In this document: piece after piece, positions 36,174 to 46,762 of the stretch
Numbering within the stretch: position 1 is the first letter of the stretch
Layout: each line of letters starts with the position of its first letter
Source of the DNA: JACCZX01 sp963729165
GTDB taxonomy: Bacteria; Pseudomonadota; Gammaproteobacteria; Burkholderiales; Burkholderiaceae_F
Assembly (NCBI GenBank): GCA_963729165.1
Contig: CAVSMM010000012.1
Span: 62,001 to 126,000, forward strand
DNA: 64,000 nucleotides
Reading direction: 5' to 3'
Notes under the pieces: model-generated
Databases searched by the model: none
What the model was told of the DNA's origin: nothing
What the model saw: the letters and a program-made list of their open reading frames with translations, nothing else
Made by a program: the position numbers and the translations under genes

Positions 36174-36408
36174 GTTGTTGTCTTCCCCGCCTTAGCCGGA
36201 TGTTCGAGCGCGGGGCAGACTAGCACTGGCTCTGCAACGGTGACAAGGCTGAAAGCGATGAATAGCCATGCGATTTTTCACCTTTCGGTAGATGCAGCAC
36301 GTACGTACACTCGCGCGTCATCGCGTGATAACGGCAGCGATAAGCCGTCGCGAACGGGTCGGGGAAAATCGCGCAGTGAGACATCAGTCGTTCTTGCAAT
36401 ACGCGCGC
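36174..36408. promoter_or_regulatory. Divergent promoter region between SLAM-like/FecR and redox operons
   Basis: This 235-base strip must hold promoters for both divergent operons. It contains ACGTACGT at about 36301-36308, next to a segment whose reverse strand reads GATGACGCGCGAGTGTACG. A similar reverse-strand segment GATGATGCGCGTGTATAGG lies just upstream of FecR copy 1 (about 33195-33217). The match, GATGAnGCGCG then TGTA, may be a shared operator or promoter part; it is short and not proven. Confidence 0.4.
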
Positions 36409-37209
36409 ATGCGTTACTTCAAGCTCGCGTTGTTGATCTCGCTGCTGTCGGCGGTTGCTTATGTGGTGTATCGGCCCGCGCAGGGCGCCTATGGCGGAAG
36501 CTGGGTCGGCTATACGCTCGGCACGATTGGCGCGCTGCTGATCGTGATGCTGCTGTGGTTCGGTGTGCGCAAGCGCCGCTATCGCTCGAGCGCGGGGCAA
36601 GTGCAGGGGTGGCTCTCGGCGCACGTGTACCTGGGCATATCCCTGATCGTGATCGTGACGCTGCATGCCGGCTTCGAGGTCGGCTGGAATGTGCACACGC
36701 TTGCGTATGTCTTGATGATGCTCGTGATTGCGAGCGGCATGATCGGCGCGGTGGCGTACCTGCGGTATCCGCGCATGATCACCGACAACCTGCGCGACGA
36801 CACACTCGACTCGTTGCTGCTTGGCATCGGTGATCTTGACCGGCAGGCGCGTGCGGCCGCGCTTGGCTTGCCGGACGACATCAATGCGACCGTGCTGCGT
36901 GCTGCGCAACACACGCGCGTCGGCGGCAGCGCGTGGCGGCAGCTGGCAGGCGACGATCCACGGTGCGCGACCGCGCGTGCTGTCACGCTGGTGGAGCGTG
37001 CGTCAAGCAAGTTGCCGCCCGCACAGCAGGCGGCGTCGCAGTCGGTCTATGCGCTGCTGCTGCGCAAGTCGGAGTTGTTGCGCCGTGCGCGGCGCGACAT
37101 TTCACTGCGCGCGTGGCAGCAGCTCTGGTTGTATCTGCATGTGCCGTTGTCGCTGGCGCTGCTCGCGGCGCTGATCGCGCACGTGGTGGCGGTGTTCGCG
37201 TACTGGTAA
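36409..37209 (+). CDS. Membrane diheme cytochrome b-type protein (first gene of redox operon)
   Basis: The product is about 266 residues from ATG 36409 (GTG 36376 would add 11). The first two helices are YFKLALLISLLSAVAYVVY and GYTLGTIGALLIVMLLWFGV. Two further helices carry His pairs: HVYLGISLIVIVTLH (14 residues apart) and, at the C-terminus, HVPLSLALLAALIAH (14 apart), the spacing used for two stacked haems b in four-helix cytochromes such as those in formate dehydrogenase or ferric reductases. A charged cytosolic or periplasmic loop lies between. I infer a quinol-linked electron entry for the haem proteins encoded downstream. Its stop overlaps the next start (TAATG). Confidence 0.78.
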   Translation: MRYFKLALLISLLSAVAYVVYRPAQGAYGGSWVGYTLGTIGALLIVMLLWFGVRKRRYRSSAGQVQGWLSAHVYLGISLIVIVTLHAGFEVGWNVHTLAYVLMMLVIASGMIGAVAYLRYPRMITDNLRDDTLDSLLLGIGDLDRQARAAALGLPDDINATVLRAAQHTRVGGSAWRQLAGDDPRCATARAVTLVERASSKLPPAQQAASQSVYALLLRKSELLRRARRDISLRAWQQLWLYLHVPLSLALLAALIAHVVAVFAYW

Positions 37210-38924
37210 TGAAGATCCGAGTCGCCAGCATTACGCGCAGCAAGAGCGGGCAGCCGGTGCGCGCCGAGCGCACCGTCGAAGCCGACGTCATAACGATCGG
37301 CCGCGCCGCCGGCAGCACGCTCTATCTGCCCGATCCGCGCATCGCACTCGAACACGCGCAAATTGCGCGCGGCAGCGACGGCGATTGGCTGACGTTTCTG
37401 AAAGACAGTGCCGGTGCGAACCGGATGCGACTGACGCCAGGTGCGGCGATCGATGTCGGCCCGTACTCGCTGGGCGTCGAGCCTGCGCCCGACGGCATCG
37501 ATCTCGCGTTGACGATCGAACTGGTGCGGCCGTTGCCCGATGACGCTGAGGTGCGCGCAACTCGTACCAGCTTGCGGCAAACGTGGCTGACACAGCGCGT
37601 GCCGGCGTTGCTGCTTTTTCTGGCCGTGCTGGCGGCTTTTCTGGCGGTGCCGCTGTTGAACGCGTTCGATCCGGATTCGCGCGCCGCGTTTTCGAAGCAG
37701 CCGTTGACGCCCGATCTAGCGTGGAGTCCGGGCGAGCTCGCAGCGCCCCATCACATGTTGAACCGGCGCTGTGAAGCGTGTCATGAACAGCCGTTCGCGC
37801 GAGTGCGCGATGAGGCGTGCGCCGCATGTCACACCAGCGTGGCGGGCCATGCGCGCGACGCGCAGTTACAGCACGCGCTGTTTGGCGGCCAGCGGTGTGC
37901 AAGCTGCCACGCAGATCACAAAGGTGCGTTGGCGCTGGCGCAGCCGGCCTCCAACGATTGTGTCGAGTGTCACTCTGACTTGAAACGGCGCGGCACCGGT
38001 ACCTGGGAAGACATCGTTCGCGATTTCGCGACCGCGCATCCAGACTTCAAGCTGACGCTCTGGCGCGGGCCAGGTAAGAAGCCGCACGACTTCGTTCGCG
38101 TTGCGCGCGACGATCGCCGCATATTGATCGAGCACTCGGGTCTGAAATTTCCGCACGACGTCCATCTGAAGCCCGGCCTGCAGGGACCGAAGGGCAAAGA
38201 GAAGCTCGCGTGCGGTGACTGCCATCAGAGCCAGTCGCGCGAGGCGCATAGCGACTTCAAGCCGATCGCGATGCAGGCGCACTGCCAGCGCTGTCACTCG
38301 CTCGAGTTCGAGCCGCTGGTGTCGACGCGCGAGGCGCCGCACGGCGATGTCGCGCGCGCCGTCGCGGCGATTGGCGCTTTCTACGAGAGCGCAGCACTGA
38401 ATAATCTGCCGGTCGATGCAGCGCCAGCGGCCCCGCTCGAGCGCCCGATCGGCGCCGGCGCGGTGACCTCCGCCGAACGCGCACGCGCATTGGCGTGGGC
38501 TCAGCGCAAGACGCGCGCGGTCGCGCAGGATTTGATCGAAGTACGCGCCTGCCCGATCTGCCACGAAGTCACGCGTGCAGCGAGCGGGTCGTGGGCAGTC
38601 GAGCCGGTCTTCATCTCACAGCAGTGGATGCCCGGCGCGAACTTCGAGCACACATCGCACGCGGCAACGCCGTGCAGTGATTGCCACAAGGTTGAAAAAT
38701 CGAAGCGCTCCGAAGACGTTGCGATGCCGGAGATCGCGACGTGCCGCGCGTGCCATGGCGGCAATCAACCGATGCCGAACAAGCTGACATCGTCGTGCCT
38801 GTCGTGTCATGTGTTTCACGCGCCGGGACGGCAGCCGATGGTGGTCGAGGGCAAGCCGGTGCGTGCGTTGACCTCGGCACCGCCGATTCAGCCGATCAAG
38901 CGCCCGGCGCCGACGACAAAATGA
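37209..38924 (+). CDS. FHA domain - membrane helix - decaheme cytochrome c fusion
   Basis: The 571-residue product starts with a cytosolic FHA phosphothreonine-binding domain (about 1-105) showing IGRAAGS (Gly31-Arg32, Ser36) and His49. A Pro-rich linker and one membrane helix (131-153, VPALLLFLAVLAAFLAVPLL) follow. The periplasmic part has ten CxxCH haem sites: CEACH, CAACH, CASCH, CVECH, CGDCH, CQRCH, CPICH, CSDCH, CRACH and CLSCH. FHA domains read phosphorylated proteins, so joining one to a multihaem wire suggests phosphorylation-dependent assembly or gating, an inference. No frame break occurs here. It overlaps both neighbours (TAATG before, ATGA after). Confidence 0.9.
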   Translation: MKIRVASITRSKSGQPVRAERTVEADVITIGRAAGSTLYLPDPRIALEHAQIARGSDGDWLTFLKDSAGANRMRLTPGAAIDVGPYSLGVEPAPDGIDLALTIELVRPLPDDAEVRATRTSLRQTWLTQRVPALLLFLAVLAAFLAVPLLNAFDPDSRAAFSKQPLTPDLAWSPGELAAPHHMLNRRCEACHEQPFARVRDEACAACHTSVAGHARDAQLQHALFGGQRCASCHADHKGALALAQPASNDCVECHSDLKRRGTGTWEDIVRDFATAHPDFKLTLWRGPGKKPHDFVRVARDDRRILIEHSGLKFPHDVHLKPGLQGPKGKEKLACGDCHQSQSREAHSDFKPIAMQAHCQRCHSLEFEPLVSTREAPHGDVARAVAAIGAFYESAALNNLPVDAAPAAPLERPIGAGAVTSAERARALAWAQRKTRAVAQDLIEVRACPICHEVTRAASGSWAVEPVFISQQWMPGANFEHTSHAATPCSDCHKVEKSKRSEDVAMPEIATCRACHGGNQPMPNKLTSSCLSCHVFHAPGRQPMVVEGKPVRALTSAPPIQPIKRPAPTTK

Positions 38925-40804
38925 CGCGCGCATTCATCATCCTGATCGCTTCGATGCTGGTCAGTTGCGGCAGCGGCAGCGACGGCGCTGGTACCGGCGG
39001 TTGCACCGGAAACTGTCAGGCCGCTGCGCCGGTGGTGTTGACCGTCAGCGATGTCGAGCGCGTGATCGCACAGGCCGTCGGCGAAGCGCAAGCGCGCAAT
39101 ACACCGGCGACGATCGCGGTCACTGATCGCGTCGGCAACGTACTCGGTGTGTTTCGGATGGCCGGTGCTACGGCTACCTTCGCGATCCGGTCGGGAAGAA
39201 ACGTGCAGGGCGGACTCGAAGGCATCGACGTGCTGCCATCTGAGCTTGCCGCGATTGCGAAGGCGGTCACCGGTGCGTACTTGTCGTCGGAAGGCAATGC
39301 GTTTTCGACGCGCACTGCGAGTCAGATCGTGCAGGAGAATTTCAATCCGCGCGAAACAGGGCAGCCGTCGGGTCCGTTGTTCGGCGTGCAGTTCTCGCAG
39401 CTGTCGTGTTCCGATGTCGTGCGGCAGGCGAGCATCGGAAGCACCGGGCCCAAGCGTTCACCGTTGGGACTGTCAGCCGACCCCGGCGGATTGCCGCTAT
39501 ATAAGAACGGCGTCCTGGTGGGCGGCGTCGGCGTGATCGCCGACGGTCTTTACTCGCTCGATCTCGACATTCAAAACATCGATGTCGACGTCGATGAATT
39601 GATTGCGGTGGCGGCCGCAAGCGGCTTTACTGCGCCCGCCGATCGGCGGGCCGATCGCATCACCGCAGATGGCCGCACGCTGCGCTTCACCGACAGCGAA
39701 GCGATTGCCAGCAATCCTGCGGTGTCCGCCGCTTTCGCGGTGATCGTCGGCGCCGCCGGCGTGCTCGTCAACGTGCCCAGCTACGGAGGGGCCCCGATCG
39801 CGGCGGGTACCGCATTCAACAGCGCCGCGTCAGGCATTCGCGCCGAAAGCGGCGCACCTTTGGCAGCACTGGGCGCGCACGTTCTGGTCGATGCGGCCAA
39901 CGCAAATCGCTTTGCTCCGCGCGCGGGCACCGACGGCTTGCTGACTGCGGCTGAAACTACGCAACTGCTCGCCAGTGCGCTCGACATCGCCAATCGAGCA
40001 CGCGCGCAGATTCGCAGACCGCTGGGCTCGCCAGCGCAGGTGACGATCTCGGTCGTTGATACGCAAGGCGCGATCGTCGGCCTGGTGCGAACGCCCGACG
40101 CTCCGGTGTTCGGCATCGATGTGTCGGTGCAGAAAGCGCGCGCGGCCGCGTTCTTCTCCAACGTCAACGCTGCGGCACTGTTGTCTGGGCTGCCGCCGGC
40201 TGCGTACCTGTCGCCGCCCGCGGTGTCGCCGATTGCGAACTATGTCGCCGCGACGCGCACGTTGTTCGCCAACTTAAACACGTTTAGCGACGGGACCGCA
40301 TTCAGCGCGCGCGCGATCGGCAACATCGCACGCCCGAGTTTTCCTGACGGAGTCGATTTCGCGAACCCAGGCCCGCTGTCGAAGCCGCTCGCATCCTGGA
40401 GTCCGTTCAACGATGGGATGCAGCTCGATCTGGTCTACAACAAGTTGATCGCTTCGCTTGCGGCGGCAGACAACGGCGTCGGCTGCACTGGCATCGCTTC
40501 GCTGGCGAACGGTGTCCAGATTTTTCCCGGCAGCGTTCCGATTTACCGAGCAACAGCGGGCGGCAATCAGCTGATCGGTGCGATCGGCGTCTCCGGCGAC
40601 GGCGTCGATCAGGACGACATGGTCGCGTTTCTCGGCGTCGCGAATGCGACGCGCGCATTGAACACCGGCGTGTCGAATGCGCCGCCTGCGATTCGAGCGG
40701 ATACGTTAGTGCCGCAAGGCACCGGCACTCGGCTGCGCTACGCGCAATGTCCACAAGCGCCGTTTCTGAACAGTAACGAACAGAATGTGTGTGCAGGAAT
40801 CTAA
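38921..40804 (+). CDS. Lipoprotein with duplicated GlcG/HbpS-like domains
   Basis: The 627-residue product has a lipobox (ASMLVSCGSG, Cys16). Two GlcG/HbpS (DUF336-type) domains are recognised by VIAQAVGEAQARNTPATIAVTDRVGNVLGVFRM and VTISVVDTQGAIVGLVRTPDAPVFGIDVSVQKARAAAFFS. The family pattern is V-V-D-x-x-G-x-x-V...R.....S...A..KA..A. HbpS binds haem in streptomycetes; GlcG is of unknown biochemical function. In this cluster a haem- or flavin-related chaperone or electron protein is plausible. Cys residues also occur in GGCTGNCQ and NGVGCTG. The start shares 4 bases with the FHA-cytochrome stop. Confidence 0.82.
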   Translation: MTRAFIILIASMLVSCGSGSDGAGTGGCTGNCQAAAPVVLTVSDVERVIAQAVGEAQARNTPATIAVTDRVGNVLGVFRMAGATATFAIRSGRNVQGGLEGIDVLPSELAAIAKAVTGAYLSSEGNAFSTRTASQIVQENFNPRETGQPSGPLFGVQFSQLSCSDVVRQASIGSTGPKRSPLGLSADPGGLPLYKNGVLVGGVGVIADGLYSLDLDIQNIDVDVDELIAVAAASGFTAPADRRADRITADGRTLRFTDSEAIASNPAVSAAFAVIVGAAGVLVNVPSYGGAPIAAGTAFNSAASGIRAESGAPLAALGAHVLVDAANANRFAPRAGTDGLLTAAETTQLLASALDIANRARAQIRRPLGSPAQVTISVVDTQGAIVGLVRTPDAPVFGIDVSVQKARAAAFFSNVNAAALLSGLPPAAYLSPPAVSPIANYVAATRTLFANLNTFSDGTAFSARAIGNIARPSFPDGVDFANPGPLSKPLASWSPFNDGMQLDLVYNKLIASLAAADNGVGCTGIASLANGVQIFPGSVPIYRATAGGNQLIGAIGVSGDGVDQDDMVAFLGVANATRALNTGVSNAPPAIRADTLVPQGTGTRLRYAQCPQAPFLNSNEQNVCAGI

Positions 40805-40808
40805 AGCA

Positions 40809-42982
40809 ATGCGCGGAACGCTGAGCCTGCACGCCCTGGCCTGGCTCGGCGCAACGCTTACGAACGCCGCTGCCGCGCAGCCGACAACAGTGCCGTCTGT
40901 TGCGACGCCTGCGCGCGGACGCGCTGCATCGGCCGAACTCGTGATGCGCATCGACCAGGTGCCGGTCTATGCGCAGCCGTTCGATGTGGCGCAGCTCAAG
41001 CGCGAAGTCGACAAAGCCGCGAATGCCCGCGAGCGCAGCGTGATCGAAATGAAGCTGCGGCCACGTCCGATCGCGACGTTGAAGAGCGGAGCGCGTGTAA
41101 GAAGCGATTGGCGCGACGGCGATTGGTATCGCGTTCGGCTCGACGACGGCAGGCTCGGCTGGGTGCTTCGCGTCACCGATGCCGGAATTTCGAACTTCGC
41201 TGCGGCGTCTCAGCCCGTGCCGCGCATCACGACTCCCGCACACGCTCAGGGCCGCAGCCTTCGCCCACCGACGCGCCATCCACCGTCGCGGTACCCGAGG
41301 ACAGAGTCACGCAGTCGCGCCCGATGGGCAAGCCGCTAAAAGAAGAAATTCCTCCGATCGATCCGCTGCGAGTCGAGCCGCCGACGGCGCTTGATCCGCG
41401 CGAAACGATTCCGCTGCCCGATCGCTGGCGCCTCGCGGATCAATTGAAGCTCGTCACTCCGCGCCTGATCGACCCGTACAACCCCAACGTGCTGAAAGGC
41501 GATCGTCCGATCCTCGGCACGCGCGATTGGTTCTTCAACCTCGGTGTCGTGTCGGACACGCTGTTCGAGTTGCGACGATTGCCGACCGGTGTCGGTCCAC
41601 AGACGTCCGAGCGCGCGCAGAGCAACGACGTATTCGGGCGCGGCTCGCAGTCGACGTTTGCGCAGAACCTGGTGCTGAACTTCGCGCTGATCCAGGGCAA
41701 TACAACGTTTCGGCCGCCCGACTACGAAATCCGCTTCGTGCCGGTGCTGAACTACAACGTCAATAACGTTGACGAAGTGCGCGCGCTGCGCATCGATCCG
41801 CGCAGCGGCACGCGGCGACAGGATTCACACATCGGCATCCAAGAGCTGTTCGTCGACAAGCATCTGCGCGATGTGTCCGATCGCTATGACTTCGACAGCG
41901 TGCGCGTCGGCATTCAGCCGTTTCAGTCCGACTTCCGCGGGTTTCTGTTCAACGATGTTCCGCTCGGCGTGCGCTTGTTCGGCACGCGCGCGAACAACCA
42001 GTGGCAATACAACATCGGTGCATTCCGCCGCATCGAGAAAGACACCAACAGCGGACTGAACGACATCGGCCGCCGCTTGCGCGACGACGATGTGTTTGCC
42101 TTCAATCTGTATCGGCAGGATTTTCCGGTGCTCGGCTTCACGTTGCAGGGTACAGTGGTTCATAACATCAACCGCGAAGACGATCGCAATCACTTCGACC
42201 GCAACGGTTTTCTGGTGCGTCCATCGGCGATCGGCGATATGCGCGCACATCGCTATCACGTGACTTATCTCGGACTGAACGGTGATGGACACTTCGGGCG
42301 CGTCAACGTCAGCGCATCGACTTACGCCGCCATTGGCCGTGACACGCGCGGCGCGCTCAATGGCTCATCAAATGAGCAGTCGCAGGACATTCGCGCCGCG
42401 TTTGCCGCGGTCGAAGCGTCGTACGACTTCAGCTGGCTGCGCACGCGCGCGACCTTGCTCGCAGCGAGCGGAGACAAGGATCCGTTTGACGACAAGGCCA
42501 CCGGCTTCGATGCGATCTTCGAAAACCCGCAGATTGCCGGCGCCGATACCAGCTACTGGATCCGGCAGGGAATTCCTCTAATCGGCGGCGGCGGAGTGAG
42601 CCTGTCGGGGCGAAACGCCGTACTGCCGTCGCTGCGCTCGTCGAAGGATCAAGGGCAATCGAACTTCGTCAATCCGGGATTGCTGCTCGCGGGTGTCGGC
42701 GCCGACGCCGATGTGCTGCCGACGCTGCGCGTGATCGGCAACGTCAACTATCTGCGCTTTCTGAATACCAGCAGCGTCTCGGTGCTGCGCAATCAAGGCA
42801 CCGTAGATCGTGAGATCGGCGTCGATGTTTCGGCGGCCGTTCAATACCGGCCGTTTTTTAACCAGAACATCGTGCTGAACGCGTCGGTTGCTGCGTTGGT
42901 GCCCGGGCGTGGGCTGAAACAGCTTTATCAGACCGATCGCACGCAGTACTCGGTGCTGTTCAACGTGTTGCTGACCTACTGA
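40809..42982 (+). CDS. SH3-domain plus outer-membrane beta-barrel protein (one frame break)
   Basis: Two frames together give about 724 residues. The first part has a signal peptide (TLTNAAAAQ) and an SH3-like domain (about 50-125: PVYAQPFDVAQL...SGARVRSDWRDGDWYRVRLDDGRLGWVLR). After a frame break near 41247 (one base apparently missing) a Pro-rich linker (GPQPSPTDAPSTVAVPED) leads into about 540 residues of alternating hydrophobic strands (QNLVLNFALIQGNTTFRPPDYEIRFVPVLNYNV, YHVTYLGLNGDGHFGRVNVSASTYAAIG), ending QYSVLFNVLLTY, an outer-membrane-barrel ending in an aromatic residue. It may be the porin of the redox system. Two separate genes are possible, but the second would lack a plausible start. 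Confidence 0.72.
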
Positions 42983-45900
42983 TGCGCTCGCGGCTGCACT
43001 TGATCGGACTATCGCTGGCGACAGCACTGCTTGCGCCAGGCAACGCCGCGAACAACGAAGCTCCGGTCAAGCGCAATTACGTTGCACACGCGGCGGCACC
43101 CGACCGGCAAACGCTGGCGGAAGCCGAACAAAAATCGGCTGGCTGCACGACGTGTCACGAAAAGACCGATGCGCCGACGATGCACGCGAACACCGCCGTC
43201 ATTCTCGGTTGCACCGATTGCCACGGCGGTGATGCTTCGATTAAGCGTCCAGTCGCTACACAGCCCGCTGATGCGGCGTATCGGCAAGCGCAGGAGCTCG
43301 CGCACATCCTGCCGCGGCTGCCAAAGAGCTGGGGCTATCCCGCGAGCGCCACGGTGCCGCGCACGTACACGCTGCTGAACAACGAATCGCCCGAGTACGT
43401 CCGCTTCGTCAACCCGGGCGACTATCGCGTCGCGCGCGAGGCGTGCGGAGCGTGTCACCTGCCGATCATTCAGGCAGCGGAGCGCAGCTTGATGTCGACT
43501 TCGGCGATGCTGTGGGGCGGCGCGTCGTACAACAACGGCATCCTGCCGTTCAAGCGCTACCTGCTGGGCGAGGCGTACACGACGAAGGGCGAAGCAGCGT
43601 CGATCAAGAATCCGATCGTGCCGACGCAGAACATGACCGAGCGCGGCATCCTGCCATATCTGTATCCGCTGCCTGCGTGGGAAACGGTTCCGCCAGCGGA
43701 TGTGTTTCGCGTGTTCGAAGAGAGGCGGCAAAGTCATCGCGTCGCAGTTTCCCGAGATCGGTCTACCGAATCTCGCCGGACAGATTCAACGCCTCGATGA
43801 ACCCGGCCGGCCCGACATCAAGGCGAGCAGTCGCGGCGCCGGCACCGGCAATCGCATTGCGGTGCCGCTGATCAACATCACGAAGACGCGGCTGAATGAT
43901 CCGCACATGTGGTTCATGGGCACCAACGACAATCCGGGCGATTTTCGCGCGTCGGGCTGCAGCGGCTGCCACAGCGTCTATGCGAACGATCGCGATCCGC
44001 GCCACTCGGGTCCGTACGCGAAGCATGGTCACCTGGGCTCGCTCGCAATCAGCCGACCCGACGATTCCGAAAGATCGATCGGGCCATCCGTTGAAGCATC
44101 AATTCACGCGTTCGATTCCATCGTCGCAGTGCATGGTGTGCCACATGCACCAGCCGAATGTGTTCGTGAACTCTTTCTATGGCTACACGATGTGGGATTA
44201 CGAGTCCGACGCGCCAGTCGATGTGGCCTGAGAAGCAGCGTTACCCGAGCGACAAAGAAATCCGCGCGATCAACGAGCGCAATCCCGAAGAAGCGGCGAT
44301 TCGCGGCAAGTGGAGCGATCCGGCGTTTTTGCAACGCGTGTCCGAACTGAATCCGTATCTGCGCGACACGCAGTTCGCCGACTATCACGGCCACGGCTGG
44401 AATTTCCGCGCCGTGTACAAGCGCGATCGCAAAGGACGCTGCTCGATAAGGATGGCAAGGCGGTTGCCGACGACGATCCGCAGAAATTCAAAAAGGCGGT
44501 GCATCTGTCGTCGGTGCACGTCGACGTCGGCATGCACTGCGTTGATTGCCACTTCGGGCAGGACGCGCACGGCAACGGGCACCTCTACGGCGAAGTCGCG
44601 GCGGCGATCGAGATCGATTGCGCCGATTGCCACGGCACTGCGAAGGCGTATCCGACGTTGCGCACCAGCGGCCCGGCCGCGCCGCAGATCGGCAACGATC
44701 TATCGCTGCTGAGAGTGCAGGATGGCCGCAAGCGGTTCGAGTGGCGCGAGGGCAAGCTGTATCAGCGCTCGGCGCTCGACGCGAACCGCGAGTGGGAAGT
44801 GTCGCTGGTCAAGGATTCGGTGACGCCGGGCCATCCGCAATACAACGAGAAAGCCGCCCGCTCCAAATTAATGGCGCGTTTGAGTCCAGCGGGGTTGCCT
44901 ATGCGGTGGGGACCGGGCGTCGATGCAAACTTACTTGCGCATGATGACGACAAGATGGCGTGCTACACGTGTCATCTGTCATGGACCACCAGTTGCGCCG
45001 GCTGTCATCTGCCGATTCAGGCCAACTGGAAAAGCGAGCGCCTGCATTACGAAGGCGGAGCGACGCGCAACTACGCAACATATAACCCGCAGGTCGCGCG
45101 CGACGACATGTTTCAGCTCGGCCGCCACGGCGACGTGAAGAACTACAAGATCGCGCCCGTGCGATCGAGCTCCGCGCTTGTCTTGTCATCGACCGATATC
45201 AACCGCGCGCGCATCTACATACAACAGCCGCCGATTTCCGCCGCCGGCTACTCGTCGCAGGCATTCGCTCCGCACTATCCGCACACCGAACGCAAGACCG
45301 AGACAAAGACGTGCACCGACTGCCACCTCTCGGAGGCCAATGACAACAACGCAATCATGGCGCAGCTGCTGCTGCAGGGAACCAACTTCGTCAACTTCAT
45401 CGGCTTCAATGCATGGGTCGGTGGCGAGCGGCCACGTCGGCGCAGTGCAGGTCACTGAGTGGGACGAGCCGCAGGCGGTGATCGGCAGCTACCTGCATCG
45501 TTACGCGTATCCCGACTGGTTCGGCACTCACGAGAAGCGCGGGCGCGAGCTGCAGACAGAGCATTCGCACCGCACACGCGATGCCGCGAGCTGCGTGCAG
45601 CTGCGTGGCGAGTATCTGTTCTCTGCCGAGGGTTCAGGCGGGTTGCGCGTGTACGACGTCGCAAGCATCGCGAACAAGAACGTATCGCAGCGGATTATCA
45701 GCGCGCCGTTTTCTCCGCTCGGCCATGACACGCGAGTCGCATCAAAGAATGCGACGTGCGTTGCGCTGCCGACCAATCAGCCGATCGCCCACGCGGATGG
45801 ATGCGAATGCCGAGCTGATGCGCAACGTGAACCTGGAGCAGCCGTTTCATCCAATCTACCGGTACGCCACGATCACCGACAGCGTCGAAGGGTTGATCCT

Positions 45901-46762
45901 GGTCAACGTGGACACGCTCGCGGACGGCAACGCTCGCAACAACCAATTACGGCGCGCCGTGACGTGGAATGGCGGCAGCGAAAAGCCGGGAGTACTGAAC
46001 GGCGCGCGCCACATCGTCCTCGGCGGTTCGACGCATATATCGCCGGCCGACATCGGCCTCGTGTGGTCGATCTCTCCTCGCCGCTGCAGCCGAGGCTGGC
46101 CGCGGTTGTGCCGCTGGCCGGTGCACGCGCCAGTGCGCTGCAGTTCCGCTATCTGTTCGTGGTCGACGCGAGCGGATTGCGCGTGGTTGACGTGACCGTG
46201 CCCGACAAGCCACGGCTGACCGGCGCAGCAATTGCGCTCGCCGATGCACGCCGCCTCTATGTCGCGCGCACGTACGCTTACATCGCCGCCGGGCGCGACG
46301 GTCTGGCAATCATTGATGTCGAGAGGCCGGAGGCACCGCGCCAGCTGACATCGTTCACGGCAGACGGTCAGCTGAACGACGCGCGCGATGTGATCGTCGG
46401 CTCGACCAACGCATCGCTGTTCGCCTACGTCGCAGACGGCGCCAACGGACTGAAAGTCGTTCAACTGACTGCGCCGGATACGCAACCGAAGTTCTACGGC
46501 TTCAGCCCGGAGCCGAAGCCGAGATTGATTGCGTGGCGCAAAACGGCGAGCCCTGCGATCGCACTTTCGAAGGGACTCGATCGCGACCGCGCGGTCGACG
46601 AAAGTGGCGGGCAGATCGCGGTGTTCGGCCGCATCGGTTCGCGGCCGTTCACACTGCCTGAAATGCAGAAGCTGTATCTGCGGCCCGATCAAAGTGTTTG
46701 GAGCGTGACCGATCAAGTGCGCGCAGCAGGATTTCGTGCCGCCTCGGAAGGAAGCGCGATGA
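42982..46762 (+). CDS. Decaheme cytochrome with C-terminal LVIVD beta-propeller (many frame breaks)
   Basis: Following the frames, one protein of about 1250 residues is visible. It has a signal peptide (MRSRLHLIGLSLATALLAPGNAA) and ten haem sites between about 43150 and 45330: CTTCH, CTDCH, CGACH, CSGCH, CMVCH, CVDCH, CADCH, CYTCH, CAGCH, CTDCH. The last third has LVIVD repeats (GLRVYDVAS, GLRVVDVTVPDKPRL, GLAIIDVERPEAPRQL, GLKVVQLTAPDTQP), a beta-propeller. Ten or so single-base breaks are inferred near 43723, 44051, 44215, 44433, 45430, 45790, 46026, 46042, 46061 and 46733. The last join predicts an end in VPPRKEAR and a TGA at 46760-46762. Start TGATG overlaps the barrel gene. Confidence 0.75.

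Noticed and set aside
37288..38564. Several minus-strand frames opposite the FHA-decaheme gene
   Set aside because: The plus-strand gene has ten regularly placed CxxCH sites and an FHA motif; the minus frames show nothing.
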